Origin: Simmondsia chinensis | Lineage: Eukaryota; Streptophyta; Magnoliopsida; Caryophyllales; Simmondsiaceae | Length of the DNA: 64,000 bases | Direction: 5' to 3' | NCBI GenBank assembly: GCA_018398585.1 | Contig: JAGTTD010000015.1 | Coordinates: 25,005,478 to 25,069,477 of the forward strand | Part shown: piece after piece, positions 22,548 through 34,564 of the stretch | Layout of the letters: each line of letters begins with the position of its first letter | How positions within the stretch are numbered: the first letter of the stretch is position 1 | Position numbers and translations under genes: made by a program | The notes under the pieces: model-generated | Databases searched by the model: none | What the model was told of the DNA's origin: nothing | The model's input: only the letters and a program-made list of their open reading frames with translations

Positions 22548-22831
22548 TAGATGTACGCAGCCTTCCCCCTTTAGGGGGTTACCCTGAAGAGATATTATTT
22601 CCGAGGACCCCCAACCTAAGAAGCTGGTCCGCAGTATAGAGCATGTGACTTGGCAGCAGGAGAGCATCAATGATGAGTAGGGCAAAACACACGGCGAGCA
22701 AAACAACAAACTCAAAGCAAGCCACATCAAGCAGAAATCAAAAGATAAGTAGGCAAGTAGCAGCTCATGAGAGCAAGTACACAACTTAAGTGCGCCAAGA
22801 GGATGTCAAGGCCTAGCATTAGTGAGCTAGA

Positions 22832-23600
22832 CTACCCAACTCGAACTGGAGCATCTATTACCCCTATGCTAGGCCTCCATTGCGCCCTATCTAAGGCCAT
22901 CTCCTCCCGAAGGTTTAGGTGGGTGAGGTCTTGTCGGATCGTCTCCAGCCATCTCTTCTTTGGCCTGCCTCTTCCTCTCCTGCCTAGTGTAGTAAGGGGT
23001 TGTTCGCATCTCCTTATTGGAGCGTTGTCCGGTCTCTTTTTAACATTTCTGAACCACCTCAAACATTGCTCCTTCAATTTATCTTCAATGGAGGCTGCGC
23101 CCAATTTGCCTCTTATGACATCGTTTTTGATCCTATCCTTCATTGTGTGTCCGCACATCCACCTCAGCATTCGCATCTCCGCCACCTTCATCTTCTATGT
23201 GTGCTGTTGTTTCATCGCCCTGCACTCCGCCCCATTCTTCATGGCTGGCCTCACAACCGTCTTATAGTATCTTCCCTTTAGCTTCAAGAGGAACTTTCTA
23301 TCACAAAGTACCGCGGAGGCCATCCTCACTTATGCCATCCTGCTTTAATCTGGTTGTTAAAATCCTCGTCAACTTCGCCGTTAAAATCCTCGTCAACTTC
23401 GCCGTTGTGCTGTATCATGGACCCCAAGTACCTCAAGCTCTCCTTCTTCGATATGGCCTCAGATCCAATCTTGACGTCTTCCCGGCTAGGCATGGTGGAG
23501 GGATCGAACTTGAGTTCCATGTGCTCGGTCTTGGCTCTGCTTAGTCGTAAACCCTTCGACTCTAGTACCCCTCTCCACAGTTCCAGCTTCTCATTTACCT
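22832..23600 (-). pseudogene. RTE LINE D reverse transcriptase C-terminus, broken
   Basis: Minus-strand translation gives the end of the RTE polyprotein: KIGSEAISKKESLRYLGSMI, then [20 protein letters not shown] and LRWFRNVKKRPDNAPIRRC. The catalytic FADD region was lost by 5' truncation. One segment reads GEVDEDFNGEVDEDFN because of a 24-base tandem duplication. A frameshift or stop lies between the two readable parts (23326-23520 and 22832-23191). Confidence 0.88.
23357..23404. repeat. 24-base tandem duplication in LINE D
   Basis: The unit starting TTAAAATCCTCGTC and ending CTTCGCCG occurs twice back to back (23357-23380 and 23381-23404). The length is a multiple of three, so it repeats eight residues, GEVDEDFN, in frame. 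The other RTE copies have one unit. Confidence 0.93.
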
Positions 23601-24049
23601 CTTCCTTTTAATTTTATTACTAATAATAAAAATAAAGAGGGAAAGATGATAACTCGTTTCTCACAACCCGATAAATCGAGAATCAGAACATAACAATTCA
23701 AAATTCTGAGAAAAATAAGCAAACCTCAAACCCTAACTATCCCTCTTTTATGTATAGGGGAGATGTTAAAAGAAAAGAATTCAAATTTGTGACAAATAAG
23801 GAAAGAGATAAAATCAGATTGGAAGTGAATAAAATTTGCCCTAGAAACACGGCTGTAATCTGGGCTCAATCATGGCTGACCAACTCCGCGATGAACCTTA
23901 TGTCCCGCCATGGTACCCTCTCGCCAACACACTATCCTGGGGCCAATCCTTGGCGGTTGCATCATCCTTCCCGGGTTGGAGAGAAGTCGTCCTCGAATTC
24001 GCTTGGGGATCAACACTGTCATTGTAGCTAAAATAAGGAGTAAGGTGCT

Positions 24050-24504
24050 TTTGCGGAAATAAACAATACTCCTAGTATACAATCGAATCAAATACCACGA
24101 CAAATCGAGAAATAAATGGACTAAAAGAGAAAAAAAAACAATGACACGATGATTTACGTGGAAACCCCTTTACAATCGAAAGGGGAGAAAACTGCAGGCA
24201 AAGATCGGAGCTTTTATTATTGAATCAAAAGAAGAATTATAATATACTCTCTCACACTCAATTTGTATTGGTGGCGGCGCTGCTATGGGGAAAACCTCAC
24301 TTTAGAATTGGATACTTTGCGATGTAACCCTATGTTCATATTTATAGCCGGGCAGGAAACGCGGTTCCTGATCGATCGGTACTTCACCGATCTATCGGCT
24401 CGCTCACTGGAGGCGTCCTTCTATTACGTAACTTTCCCGATCGATCGGGCTCCTCACGGCTTCTCTTCTTAAAATACCAAGTAATTTTGAGACATTTTCC
24501 TAAT
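24050..24504 (-). repeat. Copia-1 3' LTR
   Basis: Aligns with the 5' LTR at 28564-29054 but is 36 bases shorter, largely because it carries three GATCGATC-type sites where the 5' LTR has five. Minus-strand TATA box is the complement of ATATTTATAGCC near 24338-24349. Confidence 0.93.
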
Positions 24505-24592
24505 AAATCTCCATCTTGGCTCAAAATTAGCATCAACAATAAAACAACTCCACCTTCTCCATAAATACCCCCTCAACCGGGGCTAACACACA

Positions 24593-27500
24593 TCAAACTG
24601 AAAGACCCACCAAATTCGAGCAATGCTTGAATTTGCTCCCTGGTAGAACCTTAGTGAACATGCCAGCTGGATTGTCTTCAGTCCCAATCTTCTTCAACTC
24701 CACCTTCTGCTCGTCAATCAGATCTCTAATAAAATGATGCTTCACATCTATATGCTTCATTCTGGCATGATGTGACATCTGATCTTTCGCTAAGTGAATG
24801 GCAGACTGACTATCACAGTAGACTCTAACTATGCCCTACTCAACACTGATTTCACTGATCAATCATCTCAACCAGACAGCTTCTTTGAATGCTTCTGTGA
24901 CTGCCATATACTCGGCCTCGGTAGTAGACTGTGCTGTAACAGGCTGTAGACACGATCTCCAACTGATAGCTGTGTCACCTAAACAAAACACATATCCTGA
25001 TGTGGACTTCTTCTTATCGAGGTCTCCACCATAATCAGAATCTACATGCCCAACCAACAACACTTACTTTTCCCAGATTCCAAACAAATATCAGAAGTTC
25101 CACGAAGATACCTGAGAATCCACTTCACTGCATGCCAATGCTCTTTACCCGGATTCGCCTTACCTACTAACTCTGCTCACTGCAAAAGCAATATCTGGAC
25201 GCGTGCAAATCATTGCATACATAAGACTGCCCATTGCACTAGAATAGGGAATCAAAGACATATACCTGACATCCTCCTCAGTCTGAGGCGAATCTAATGC
25301 TGAGAGTTTGAAGTGAGCTGCTAAGGGCGCGCTAACTGGATTAGCATCCTTCATATGAAACATGTCTAACACTTTCTTAATATACTTCTCCCGAGACAAG
25401 TATAATTTTTTGACTTTTCGGTCTCTACGAATTTCCATGCCTAAGATCTTCTTAGCCGCTCCAAGATCTTTCATCTCAAACTCACTCTTCAACATAGATT
25501 TTAAATCATCAACATATCATCAACATGCAAAAGCAAATAAACAAAGCCTGAATCAGTCTTTCTGAAGTACACACAACTGTCATACTTACTCCTGATGTAC
25601 CCATGACCTGTCATGAACTGATCAAATCTCCTATACCACTGCCTAGGAGATTGCTTCAAACCATATAAAGACCTTTTAAGCAAACACACATGATCTTCCT
25701 TTCCTTCTATAACAAAACCCTCGGGCTGATGCATAAAGATACTTTCTTCTAGTTCACCATGCAAAAATGCAGTCTTTACATCTAACTGCTCAAGCTCTAA
25801 GTCATGCATAGCAACTAAAGACAAAAGCGCACGAATCGAAGTATGTCTAACTACATGTGAGAATATATCATGAAAATCAACACCTTGTACCTGACTGTAG
25901 CCTTTAGCTACCAAACGTGCCTTGTGTCTTGCATCTTCAACTCCAGAAATGCCCTCTTTTCTTTTGAAGACCCATTTGCAACCTATCAGTCTTTTCCCTG
26001 TTTGAGGCTTCACCAGTTCCCATGTTTGGTTCTTGTGAAGAGATTGCATCTCTTCATTCATAGTAACAAGCCATTTCTCAACATCTGATCTCGATACAAC
26101 CTCTGATTAAGAAGTCGGCTCACTGTCATCTAACGACTCAGCAGCAGTGAGGGCATAAGCAATCATCTCCTCATATCCATATCTCTCAGGAGGCCTGATC
26201 TGACGCCTCGGTCTACCACCAGCTATAGTACTATTCTCCACCTGTTGACTTGTTTCTGCATTATCAATAACAACATCAGAAACCTGTACCTGAGGTGCTG
26301 GAATACTTTCTAGCTGAACGACCTGCTAATCTGACTGTATCTCTGTAATATCAGGTGTCTCAACCCAAACTGTATCACTGTCAATGGAGGGTGTGTGTGG
26401 CAGATGTAGTAGAGCAGACTCATTAAAGGTAACATCTCTACTAGTCAGAAACTTTTGAGCACTGGGATCCCATAACCTATATCCCTTCACACCTGACGAA
26501 TAACCAAGAAAGATGCATTTCTTGACCCTAGGCTCCAGCTTTCTATTATTAAAATATGCATATGCAGGACAACCAAATACTTTAATATGAGAATAATCAG
26601 AAGTAGAACCAGACCATACCTCCTCAGGTGTCTTCATCTGCAATGAAGAATGCGGTGTCTTGTTCACAAGATAGCAAGCCATCCTAACTGCTTCTGCCCA
26701 CCATTCTCTTTTCAAACCTGCATTTGAAAGCATACATCGAGCCTTCTCAAGTAACGTCCTGTTTAATCTTTCAGCCACTCCATTTTGCTGAGGTCGACCT
26801 ATACATGTCCTGTGTCTGACTATACCCTGATCTTCACAAAATCTAGTGAAGTCACCTTCAACAAACTCAAGACCATTATCAGTCCTCAACCTCTTTATTG
26901 GCTTCCCTGTCTGTTTTTCAAGCAGAATCTTCCATTTCTTGAAGATAGCATACACTTCATTTTTCTGCTTTAGAAAATAGACCCAAACTTTACGTGAGTA
27001 ATCATCAGTAAACGTTAGAAGATACCTGGAACCATCTTTAGAGGCCACTCTTGAAGGTCCCCACAGATAGGAATGTATGTAATCTAACGTTCCCTTTGTC
27101 TGATGCACTGCTGACTTGAAGCTGACTCTTTTCTACTTCCCATAAATACAGTGCTCACAAAATTCCATCAATCTTGTTGACTGACCACAAAGCAGTCCCC
27201 TCTTACTCGGCTCAGACAATGCCTTGTCACCAATGTGACCCATTCTCATGTGCCACAGTCTTGTGATCTCTGCATCTGTCATAGCAGATGTGGAAACAAC
27301 AATTGAACATGTCACGGTTGTACCTGCAAGCTCATACAAAGTACCAACCCTATTTCCTTTCATCACAACTAAAGCACCCTTACTGACCCGCATTACTCCA
27401 CCTTCAGCAGTGTACTTGTACCCACTAGACTCAAGGGTACCTAAAGAAATCAAGTTCTTCTTTAACTCTGGGACGTGACGTACATCACTCAGAGTTCTAA

Positions 27501-28527
27501 TAGCCCCATCAAACATCCTCACATGGACTGTCCCAATCCCCACTACCTTACAAGCAGCATCGTTACCCATCAAGATAACTTCACCTTGTATAGACTTATA
27601 TGTGGAGAACCAGTCTCTATTTGGGGTAACGTGATATGAACAACCCGCATCCATGACCCACTTATCCTTGGGCCTGGATTGAGAATCAGCAACTAATAGA
27701 AACTCCCCTTCACTATCATCCTCTACAACACTAGCCTCAGCGGACTTATCTTTGCCCTGGTCAACCCTGTTACCCTCTTTCAATTTATTTTTATATTTGT
27801 AATAGTCTTTCTTTATGTGCCATTTCTTGTGACAATAATGGCATGACAGGTTCTTATGTCTAGATTTAGACCTAGACTTTTTCCCACCATTGGATCCCCT
27901 ATGTTCTGGTCTACCTCTCACATGCAAACCACTACCTGAGTTATTCACCGAGTCAGATAACTCCATATCTACCCGTTCTTTACTCACAAGGTTTATTTTC
28001 ACCTCATCAACAGTAATGGTCGGCCTACCCCCATATATCATGCTTTCTACGACCCTTATACGAATTAGAGAGCGAACACAGTAATAATATAGCTTGATCC
28101 TTGTCCTTAGGGACATCATCTAATTCCTTCAATTCTTGTATAATAGAGGTAAACTCGCTAAGATGGCTTTTAAGAGATGTACCTCCTGTCATACGGAACG
28201 TGAACAACCGACGCTTCACTACGAGTTTGTTAGAGACTGACTTGTGGCAAAACATGTCTACCAATTTCTTCCATAACTCCTTTGCGGTTTCCATCTCCAA
28301 TACCTCTGACAGAACATCATCAGCTAAACACATCTAAATCGCCGTGAGAGCCTTATCATCCATCTCTTCCCATTGTGCCTCGGTCATAGTATCGGGTTTC
28401 TTCTCTTTCCCCTCCAGTGCTTTCTTCAAGCCGTTCTGAGTCAGGAGTCCTTTCACACGGACTTGCCATAAGCTGAAGCTTCCTTGACCATCGAACTTCT
28501 CTACCTCGGTCTAATACCTGGTGCCAT
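24593..28527 (-). pseudogene. Copia-1 gag-pol polyprotein, broken
   Basis: Start ATG at 28525-28527 (MAPGI), followed after a frameshift by a UBN2-type gag (FDGQGSFSLWQVRV, ETAKELWKKL). The zinc finger CHYCHKKWHIKKDYY has lost its last Cys. The protease reads WVMDAGCSYHVT, with DAG where DSG is usual. The integrase (26326-27300) has HSYLWGP instead of HSDLWGP, so the first catalytic Asp is Tyr; TDNGLEF and the NGVAERLNRT Glu remain. RT (25501-26061) has HVDDML for YVDDML. RNase H shows GHVDSDYGGD and STTEAEYMA. Stops and frameshifts separate the parts; several active-site changes show it has been inactive for a long time. Confidence 0.93.
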
Positions 28528-28548
28528 TGTACTAATTCGAAGAACCAG

Positions 28549-28560
28549 GCTTTGATACCA
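28549..28560 (-). promoter_or_regulatory. Copia-1 primer binding site (initiator Met tRNA)
   Basis: Minus strand reads TGGTATCAAAGC, one base from the TGGTATCAGAGC complement of plant initiator tRNA-Met 3' end, three bases inside the 5' LTR. Confidence 0.9.
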
Positions 28561-28563
28561 AAT

Positions 28564-29054
28564 TGTGTGGAAATAAAAAATACTCCCAGTATACAATCGA
28601 ATCAAATACCACAAAAAATCGAGAAATAAATGGACTAAAAGAGAAAAGAAACAATAACACGATGATTTACGTGGAAACCCCTTTACAATCAAAAGGGGAG
28701 AAAACCACGGGCGAAGATCAGAGCTTTTATTATTGAATCAAAAGAAGAATTACAATATACTCTCTCACACTCAATTTATATTGGTGGCGGCGCCGCTATG
28801 GGGAAAACCTCACTTTAGAATTGGATACTTTGTGATGTAACCCTACGTCCATATTTATAGCCGCGCAAGAAATGCGGTTCCCGATCGATCGGGGTCCCGA
28901 TCGATCAGTACTTCACCGATCGATCGGCCCGCTCACTGGCGGCGTCCTTATATTACGTAACTTTCCCGATCGATCGAGCTCCACCCTGATCGATCGGGCT
29001 CCTCACGGCTTTTCTTCTTAAAATACCAAGTAATTTTGAGACATTTTCCTAACA
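28564..29054 (-). repeat. Copia-1 5' LTR
   Basis: A 491-bp LTR, minus strand TGTTAGGAAAATG to CCACACA. It contains five CGATCGATCG-type palindromes (28882-28998) just upstream, in element orientation, of a TATA box CTATAAATAT (28851-28860). These are consistent with a U3 enhancer and promoter. Confidence 0.93.
28882..28998. promoter_or_regulatory. GATCGATC palindrome array in Copia-1 U3
   Basis: Five GATCGATC octamers occur in 117 bases at about 28883, 28899, 28918, 28968 and 28988. A second array of three, one mutated to GATCTATC, is in the 3' LTR (24370-24450). Position upstream of the TATA box suggests repeated protein-binding sites; function is inferred. Confidence 0.6.
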
Positions 29055-29059
29055 GTGCT

Positions 29060-32000
29060 TAACGTTGAAGATATTGGAAGTTCTCATACTGGGTGGAAGC
29101 TGAAGATGGTAGGCGTTGTCATTGATCTTCTCCAGAACCGCTAATGGGCCAATCTTGCGAGCCATGAGCTTATTGTACTCCCAAGCTGGAAATCGTTCCT
29201 GTGTCCAGATTGGCCAGACCTTTTTGCCAACTTGGAACTAAACTTCTCGCTGCTTCCTATCATTAGCTATTTTGTACTTGGCGTTGGCTTCCAATAACCG
29301 AGTTCTTGTTTGTTCCTGGAGCTGAAATAGGCGAAATCGGCTTGATGGAGCTTCAATGCCCACCCCTGGGTGTTTTCTACAGTGAGGCATTGGAGAGGAT
29401 TTCCCAACGATCGATTGGTGACTTCGGTTTGTCCATCCATTTGTGAGTGAAGGACTGTGCTAAAGGCGAGTGACGTATTAGCCATCTTCCACAAAGTCCT
29501 CCAGAAATGCTTTACGAATTGGACATCTCTATCAGACACAATATTAGTCGGCAATCCATGCAACTTGTACACTTCTTGGAAGTAGAGACCAACCACATGT
29601 ATGGCGTCAGCAGCTTTCTTACACCCAATGAAGTGCACCATTTTGGAGAAATGGTCCATGACGACGAAGATGGAATCAACCCCGCTGGTGGTTCTCGATA
29701 GGCCTAGCACAAAATCCATGCTAACGTCCCTCTACGGCGGACTTGGAATCGGTAGTGGCATGTAAAGTCCAGCGTTGGTCACCCTGCCCATAGAAATTTG
29801 ACAAATACGGCAACGCTTGACAAACCTCTCAACCTCCTTGCGGATTGTAGGCTAGCAATAGTTGGCGGTAACAAGTTTGAGCGTCTTGTCTCCGCCCACA
29901 TGCCCTGCATTATGCTTCTCCTCTATGATCTTGAGCTGCCAACTTGAGTTCGGGATGCAAAGCCGATTTCCCTTGAACAAGAACCTGCCATTGATAGAGC
30001 AGTAAGCAACAGACCCCAACTGTACTTCTCGCCATGTCTCGCCAAAAGTGGGATCATCGCGGTACAGCTCCGCCAAATCATCAAACCCAGTAACCTCCAC
30101 TTTGCTCTACGCCGGGACAAGGTTTCGTCGGCTTAGTGCATCCGCACTTCGTTCATCACACCTGACTTGTGCTTGATGATGAAGTGGAAGAGTTGTATGT
30201 AGCTGGCCCACTTGGCATGTCTGTCCGAAAGCTTGTCTTGAGTATTGATGTTTTTAAGGGCCACATTATTCGAATATGAAACGAACTCTCGGTTGGCTAA
30301 GTAGGATCTCCAGTGCCGCAATGCTCTCACTAATGTATAAAATTCCTGATCGTAAGTCGAGTAATTCAACTTGCTTCCATCGAGCTTTTCACTGAAATAC
30401 GTGATAGGCTTCTCGTCTTGACTGAGTACGGCGCCATTGCTGATCTTGGAAGCGTCTGTGTGTAGCTCAAATGTCTTCTGAAAATCAGGAAGGGCTAGCA
30501 CTGGTTCCGTGATCAGCTTCTCCTTGATTGCCCTGATGGCGGTTTTGGCTTGCGGCATCCAAATGAGAGAACACTTCTTCAAATAGTCAGTGATAGGAGC
30601 CATGATTGAACTGAAGTTTGGTACAAAGCGTCTATAAAATGATGCCAACTAATGAAAGCTACAAACTTCAGCAATTGTTCTCGGCTGAGGCTAGTCACGA
30701 GTAGCTGCAATCTTCCCTTCATCAGCCGATATACCGTCCTTGGATACAATGAACCCAAGGAAGGTCACCTTGTCTCTCATGAACTCGCACTTCTTAAATG
30801 CGGAAAACAAACTCTGGGTTCTTAAGGTATAAAGTACTTCCTCCAGATGACAAATATGTTCAATATGATCCTGGTTATAGATCAAGATATCATCAAAATA
30901 AACGATGGCGAACTTTCCAATGAAAAGGCGTAGAACTTGGTTTATAAATCTCAATTATGTGATTGGCGAGTTGGACAATCCAAATGGCATGACTAACCAC
31001 TAGTTAAGTCCTTCTCTAGTCTTGAATGGCGTCTTCCACTCATCTCCTAGCGAGATGCAAATTTGGTGGTACGCACTCTTGAGATCCAACTTTGTGAATA
31101 CCTTTTTGCAATTGATCCAACACATCATCCCATCTCCGAATAGGGAAACGCTAACACACCGTGATTTTGTTGATTTCTCTCAACACAAATTCGCCAACTC
31201 CCATCTTTCTTTGGCGTCAACAAAGTTGGTACGACGAAAGGACTCAAGCTTTCCCTGATAAAGCCTCTAGCAAGCAATTCTTCGACTTGGCATCTTAGCT
31301 CTTCGTGTTCAGTTGGGCTCATCCAGTAATGAGGCCTGTTTGGTAAGGAAGTGCCTGGAATTAAGTCGATGCAGTGTTGGACGTCCCTTAATGGCGTTAG
31401 TGTCGCAGGTAGCTCCTCCAGGAATACATTAGTGTATTCCTTCAACAAGGTGGTAACTTCACTTGATATCTCCTTGGAGCTGATATTGCTTTCTTTTCCA
31501 ATTAATACAAACACAACTCTGGTGTCCCCAACTTCTTTGGCAAACATGGCGCGACCTTGAATGTTGGGTGCTGAGCTTCGAGAGTTCTCAGTGCTTCCTC
31601 CTTCTTGGGTAATAGGACGATTTTGGTTCCCCCAAAGATAAAGCTGTACGTATTCCTCCTCCAATCATGAATAGCACTCCTGTCATATTTTCAGGGGCGT
31701 CCCAAAAGCAAATGGCAGGCGTTCTTAGCAACGACATCGCACCAAATCCCGTCTCTGTACTTAGCTCCGTTCGAGAAATTAACCAAACAACGTTTTGAAA
31801 CAGTCATCTGGTTGCCTTTCTTCAGCCATGATAACTTGTAAGGATTGGGATGCGCTTCTGTCTTCAACCCCAACTTGGCAACTGCCTCTTCCGAGGTCAC
31901 ATTCTCACAGTTGCTGGAATCAATAACCATGCAACGCACTCTACCACCAATTGTGCACGTGGTCTTAAAGATGTTATTCCTCAGCCAACCATCTCCCTTC

Positions 32001-33190
32001 TCTTCCCTATGTGCAAAGCATGCATGCCTAACTACCAACAGATGCCCCTTATCACCCTCCACGGCATTTCGTCTTGCTCCGCCAACTTCTCTTGACCATC
32101 CTCATCAACGGCCACGCCTTCCTCTCCCCATGATTCATCAATGAAGAGAGCCTTCCTCGGTCTGTCACCCTTTTGGCAGTCGGCGGCACGATGACCAATT
32201 TCCCCACACTTAAAGCAGCGTGTCCTCGACGAACCTGCCACGTCTTGAGTATATTGTCTTCCAGTGTTTGTGGGTGGTGGTCTATTTGGTGCGCCCTAAG
32301 TTGGCGGAACCCATGCCTGATCTCTCCTGCCAACTTGTGTATTCCAAGCGCCGCTAGTCTCGCTAGTTTGGCTGCGCCTTTGGTGCCGTTCCACGTTCAC
32401 GACCCTCTGACCTGCTTCGGAAATGGTGAAGATATCGAACATGTTCAGCACTTCTTGAATGGAATCCCTTAAACCGCCAATGTAACAATCAGCCAACTGT
32501 TCCCCTGACTCCACCAAGTCATTACTGGCGACTAAAGAATATAACTCCACCGTGTACTGCTCTACGGTTCTCGAGCCTTAGAGCAACCCCTGTAGGCGTT
32601 GGTGGATCATTCTGGCATGGTTGTGAGGCGAGAAGGCGCCTCTCATGTGCTTCTTCATTTTCTCCCATGATTCGATTTTTGACTTCCCTTGGCGAATTCG
32701 AATTTGCTTCAATTGGTGCCACCAGGTGGCTGCCACCTTGAAGTCGAGTAGCGGCGAGCGGTGCCTGTTTTCTTTCCGGGACTTCTCTGAATTCAGGAAC
32801 CTCTTCAACGGTGACGAGCCAATCTAAGGACTCTTCCAATCCTACTCCTCGATTAAATTCTGGAATATCAATCCGAAGGCCGGATTCCCACCTTCGATCG
32901 TCATAGTCTTTGAATTCACCGAAATTCTGCCGATGGCGCCTCAACCTAGGTTTCGGTAATTCTTCATCCTAAAACAGATTCGGGAAGTTTCGTCCACCTC
33001 CTCTCCCACTGCACCCGGTGCTTATGGGCGTTGGGTTTGGGTTCCCGGTTCAAGATGTGAATCCGCTCCTGGTTGAATCGATTCGTTGGAATTTCTCCTC
33101 CAATTCCTCTACTCTCCTTTTGATTTGCTGTTGGCGTTCACGTTCATACACGTCTTCAACGGCAACATTCCTCGGACTTCCACGGGCCAT
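29060..33190 (-). pseudogene. Gypsy-1 gag-pol polyprotein, broken (tail continues at 23965-24049)
   Basis: Start ATG at 33188-33190 (MARGSPRNVAVEDVYERERQ), then gag, zinc knuckle CFKCGEIGHRAADC (32032-32241) and a protease region in which the usual DSG reads DSS (about 31930-31920). RT parts are at 31125-31664 and 30691-30954, with catalytic YFDDILIY intact. RNase H is at 30133-30648 (ELHTDASKISNGAVLSQDEK). Integrase spans 29267-30100: the zinc-binding NAGHVGGDKTLKL is followed by CRICQ, then MDFVLGLSRTTSGVDSIFVV, SDRDVQF and MDGQTEV. The chain reached HLTPYF at the Copia-1 insertion, and the last residues are on the far side (23965-24049). Stops and frameshifts occur in every domain. Confidence 0.93.
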
Positions 33191-33207
33191 CTCAGAAAAT
33201 GTTTTGA

Positions 33208-33219
33208 GCTTTGATACCA
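33208..33219 (-). promoter_or_regulatory. Gypsy-1 primer binding site (initiator Met tRNA)
   Basis: Minus strand TGGTATCAAAGC, two bases from the LTR end; one mismatch to the initiator tRNA-Met complement. Confidence 0.9.
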
Positions 33220-33221
33220 AC

Positions 33222-33633
33222 TGATGCAGCCCGTGAAATGGGAAAATAGAGGTAAGGGATGGTTCACGGCCTTCCCTTTAATTTTATTACTGATAATAAA
33301 AATAAAGAGGAAAAGATGATAACTTGTTTCTTACAACCCGAGAAATTGAGAATCAAAGCATAACAATTCAAAATTTCGAGAAAAATAAGCTAATCTCAAA
33401 CCCTAATTATCCCTCCTTTAAATATAAGGGAGATGTTAAAAGGAAATAATTCAAATTTGTGACAAATAAGGAGAGAGGTAAAATCAAATTGGAAGTGAAT
33501 AAAATTTGCCCTAGAATCACGGCTATAATCTCAGCTCAATCCCGGCTGACTAGTTCCGTGATGAACCGTATGTCCCGTCGTGGTACCCTCTCGCCAACAC
33601 ACTACCCTACGCCAATCTTTAGCGGCTGCATCA
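33222..33633 (-). repeat. Gypsy-1 5' LTR
   Basis: A 412-bp LTR with 9-base inverted ends TGATGCAGC and GCTGCATCA, followed outside by TSD GTAGA. It matches the split 3' LTR. Confidence 0.95.
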
Positions 33634-34564
33634 GTAGAGAGGTTAATTTATGAAAAATAATTAGCTTATAAAATATATAGTATTAAAATAAATGCTTTTT
33701 TATAAACTAATAATTTTATTCCATGTATATTGCTTGTATCAGATATATATACATTGATACGTCTCTCAATTTATACAGGAACCTAGGTGTAAATTAGACC
33801 CATAGTAATAGAAGTGAATAAAAATATTTTAAAGCATAAACATAAGAGAGATAGCCTCTCACGTCCTCTCTCCTGTGTGAGTGGAGGAACCCTAACTGTT
33901 TCTATACCATCCTCTGGTTATCTCTTGTGGTTCTCGCTTGCTCTTCGCTTTAACATCAACCGGATCTTTGCTTTCATTGTCGTTGGAACTCCGTCATTTG
34001 GGTTTTGGGGATTAGGATAGAGTGAAGGCCAGAAGGTTCGTCTTTGCTTTCACTGCTAGGTTAGGAGTTCATAATCCTCCCAGCAATCAATTTCTTGTCC
34101 ACGTAGGTCCTTTTCGTCCTCATATTCAGTCTATTGCTTCCTTACTACATTTAAATTAGGGTTCTATTCCCAAAAAAATAAAAAACAGAAAAAGAGAAAA
34201 AAGGAAAGAAAAATCTGGAAAAAGGGCTAGAGGAGAGTGGCGTTGCGAGAAAGGAAGAATTAGTAATTTAATGAGCCAACTTTCCCTAACGCATGCTCAG
34301 ATCCATTAATGCTTTGCCCTTTTCGGTAAAAGTAGGTTGCTGTCATTCATATGGGGAAGGGGATTTTGAAGAGGGGATGAGTGGGGAAAAGAGAAGGTAG
34401 AAACTGCATTTACTTCCCTCTTCCTTTAGCCTTAGCTGAGTAGTTGTGGGGCATTAATGCCCGTAGCTCTCCTTCACTAAATTCGGCCATTGGAGAGTTA
34501 TGGAGCTCTCCCCTTTTAGTTTATATTAACAAAAAACCATCAGTGTGGGTATCTCATCTGTCTC

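Larger units (their letters stand above)
22465..23600 (-). mobile_element. RTE-clade LINE, copy D, inside the Gypsy-1 LTR
   Basis: Minus-strand, 5' truncated to the C-terminal part of RT plus the 3' UTR. On the + strand it starts with the complement of the tail (ACAACAACAACAAAAAACCC). It is flanked by a perfect 20-base TSD, CTTCCTTTTAATTTTATTAC (22445-22464 and 23601-23620). Because the target lies inside the LTR, LINE D is younger than Gypsy-1. It holds an expanded G run at 22521-22547 and a 24-base internal duplication. Confidence 0.95.
22397..23964 (-). repeat. Gypsy-1 3' LTR, split by LINE D
   Basis: The LTR pieces 22397-22464 and 23621-23964 align along their length with the other LTR (33222-33633), for example AATAAAAATAAAGAGG and CATGGTACCCTCTCGCCAAC against CGTGGTACCCTCTCGCCAAC. 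The 1.1-kb extra length is LINE D. Differences between the LTRs are scattered substitutions, indicating an old insertion. Confidence 0.93.
24050..29054 (-). mobile_element. Copia-1: Ty1/copia LTR retrotransposon inside Gypsy-1
   Basis: A 5,005-bp element with LTRs at 24050-24504 (3') and 28564-29054 (5'). It has a 5-base TSD GTGCT (24045-24049 and 29055-29059) and a primer site complementary to initiator Met tRNA. It interrupts the end of the Gypsy-1 integrase just after the FNVKH coding words, so it is younger than Gypsy-1. Domain order gag, zinc finger, protease, integrase, RT, RNase H is the copia order. Confidence 0.96.
22397..33633 (-). mobile_element. Gypsy-1: Ty3/gypsy LTR retrotransposon carrying LINE D and Copia-1
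   Basis: The LTRs begin TGATGCAGC and end with GC(T/G)GC/TTGCATCA-type sequence, and the element is flanked by a perfect 5-base TSD GTAGA (22392-22396 and 33634-33638). Removing LINE D (22465-23600 plus one TSD copy) and Copia-1 (24050-29054 plus one TSD copy) leaves an element of about 5.1 kb. Domain order on the minus strand is gag, zinc knuckle, protease, RT, RNase H, integrase, which is the gypsy order. All frames are interrupted, so it is dead. Confidence 0.95.
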
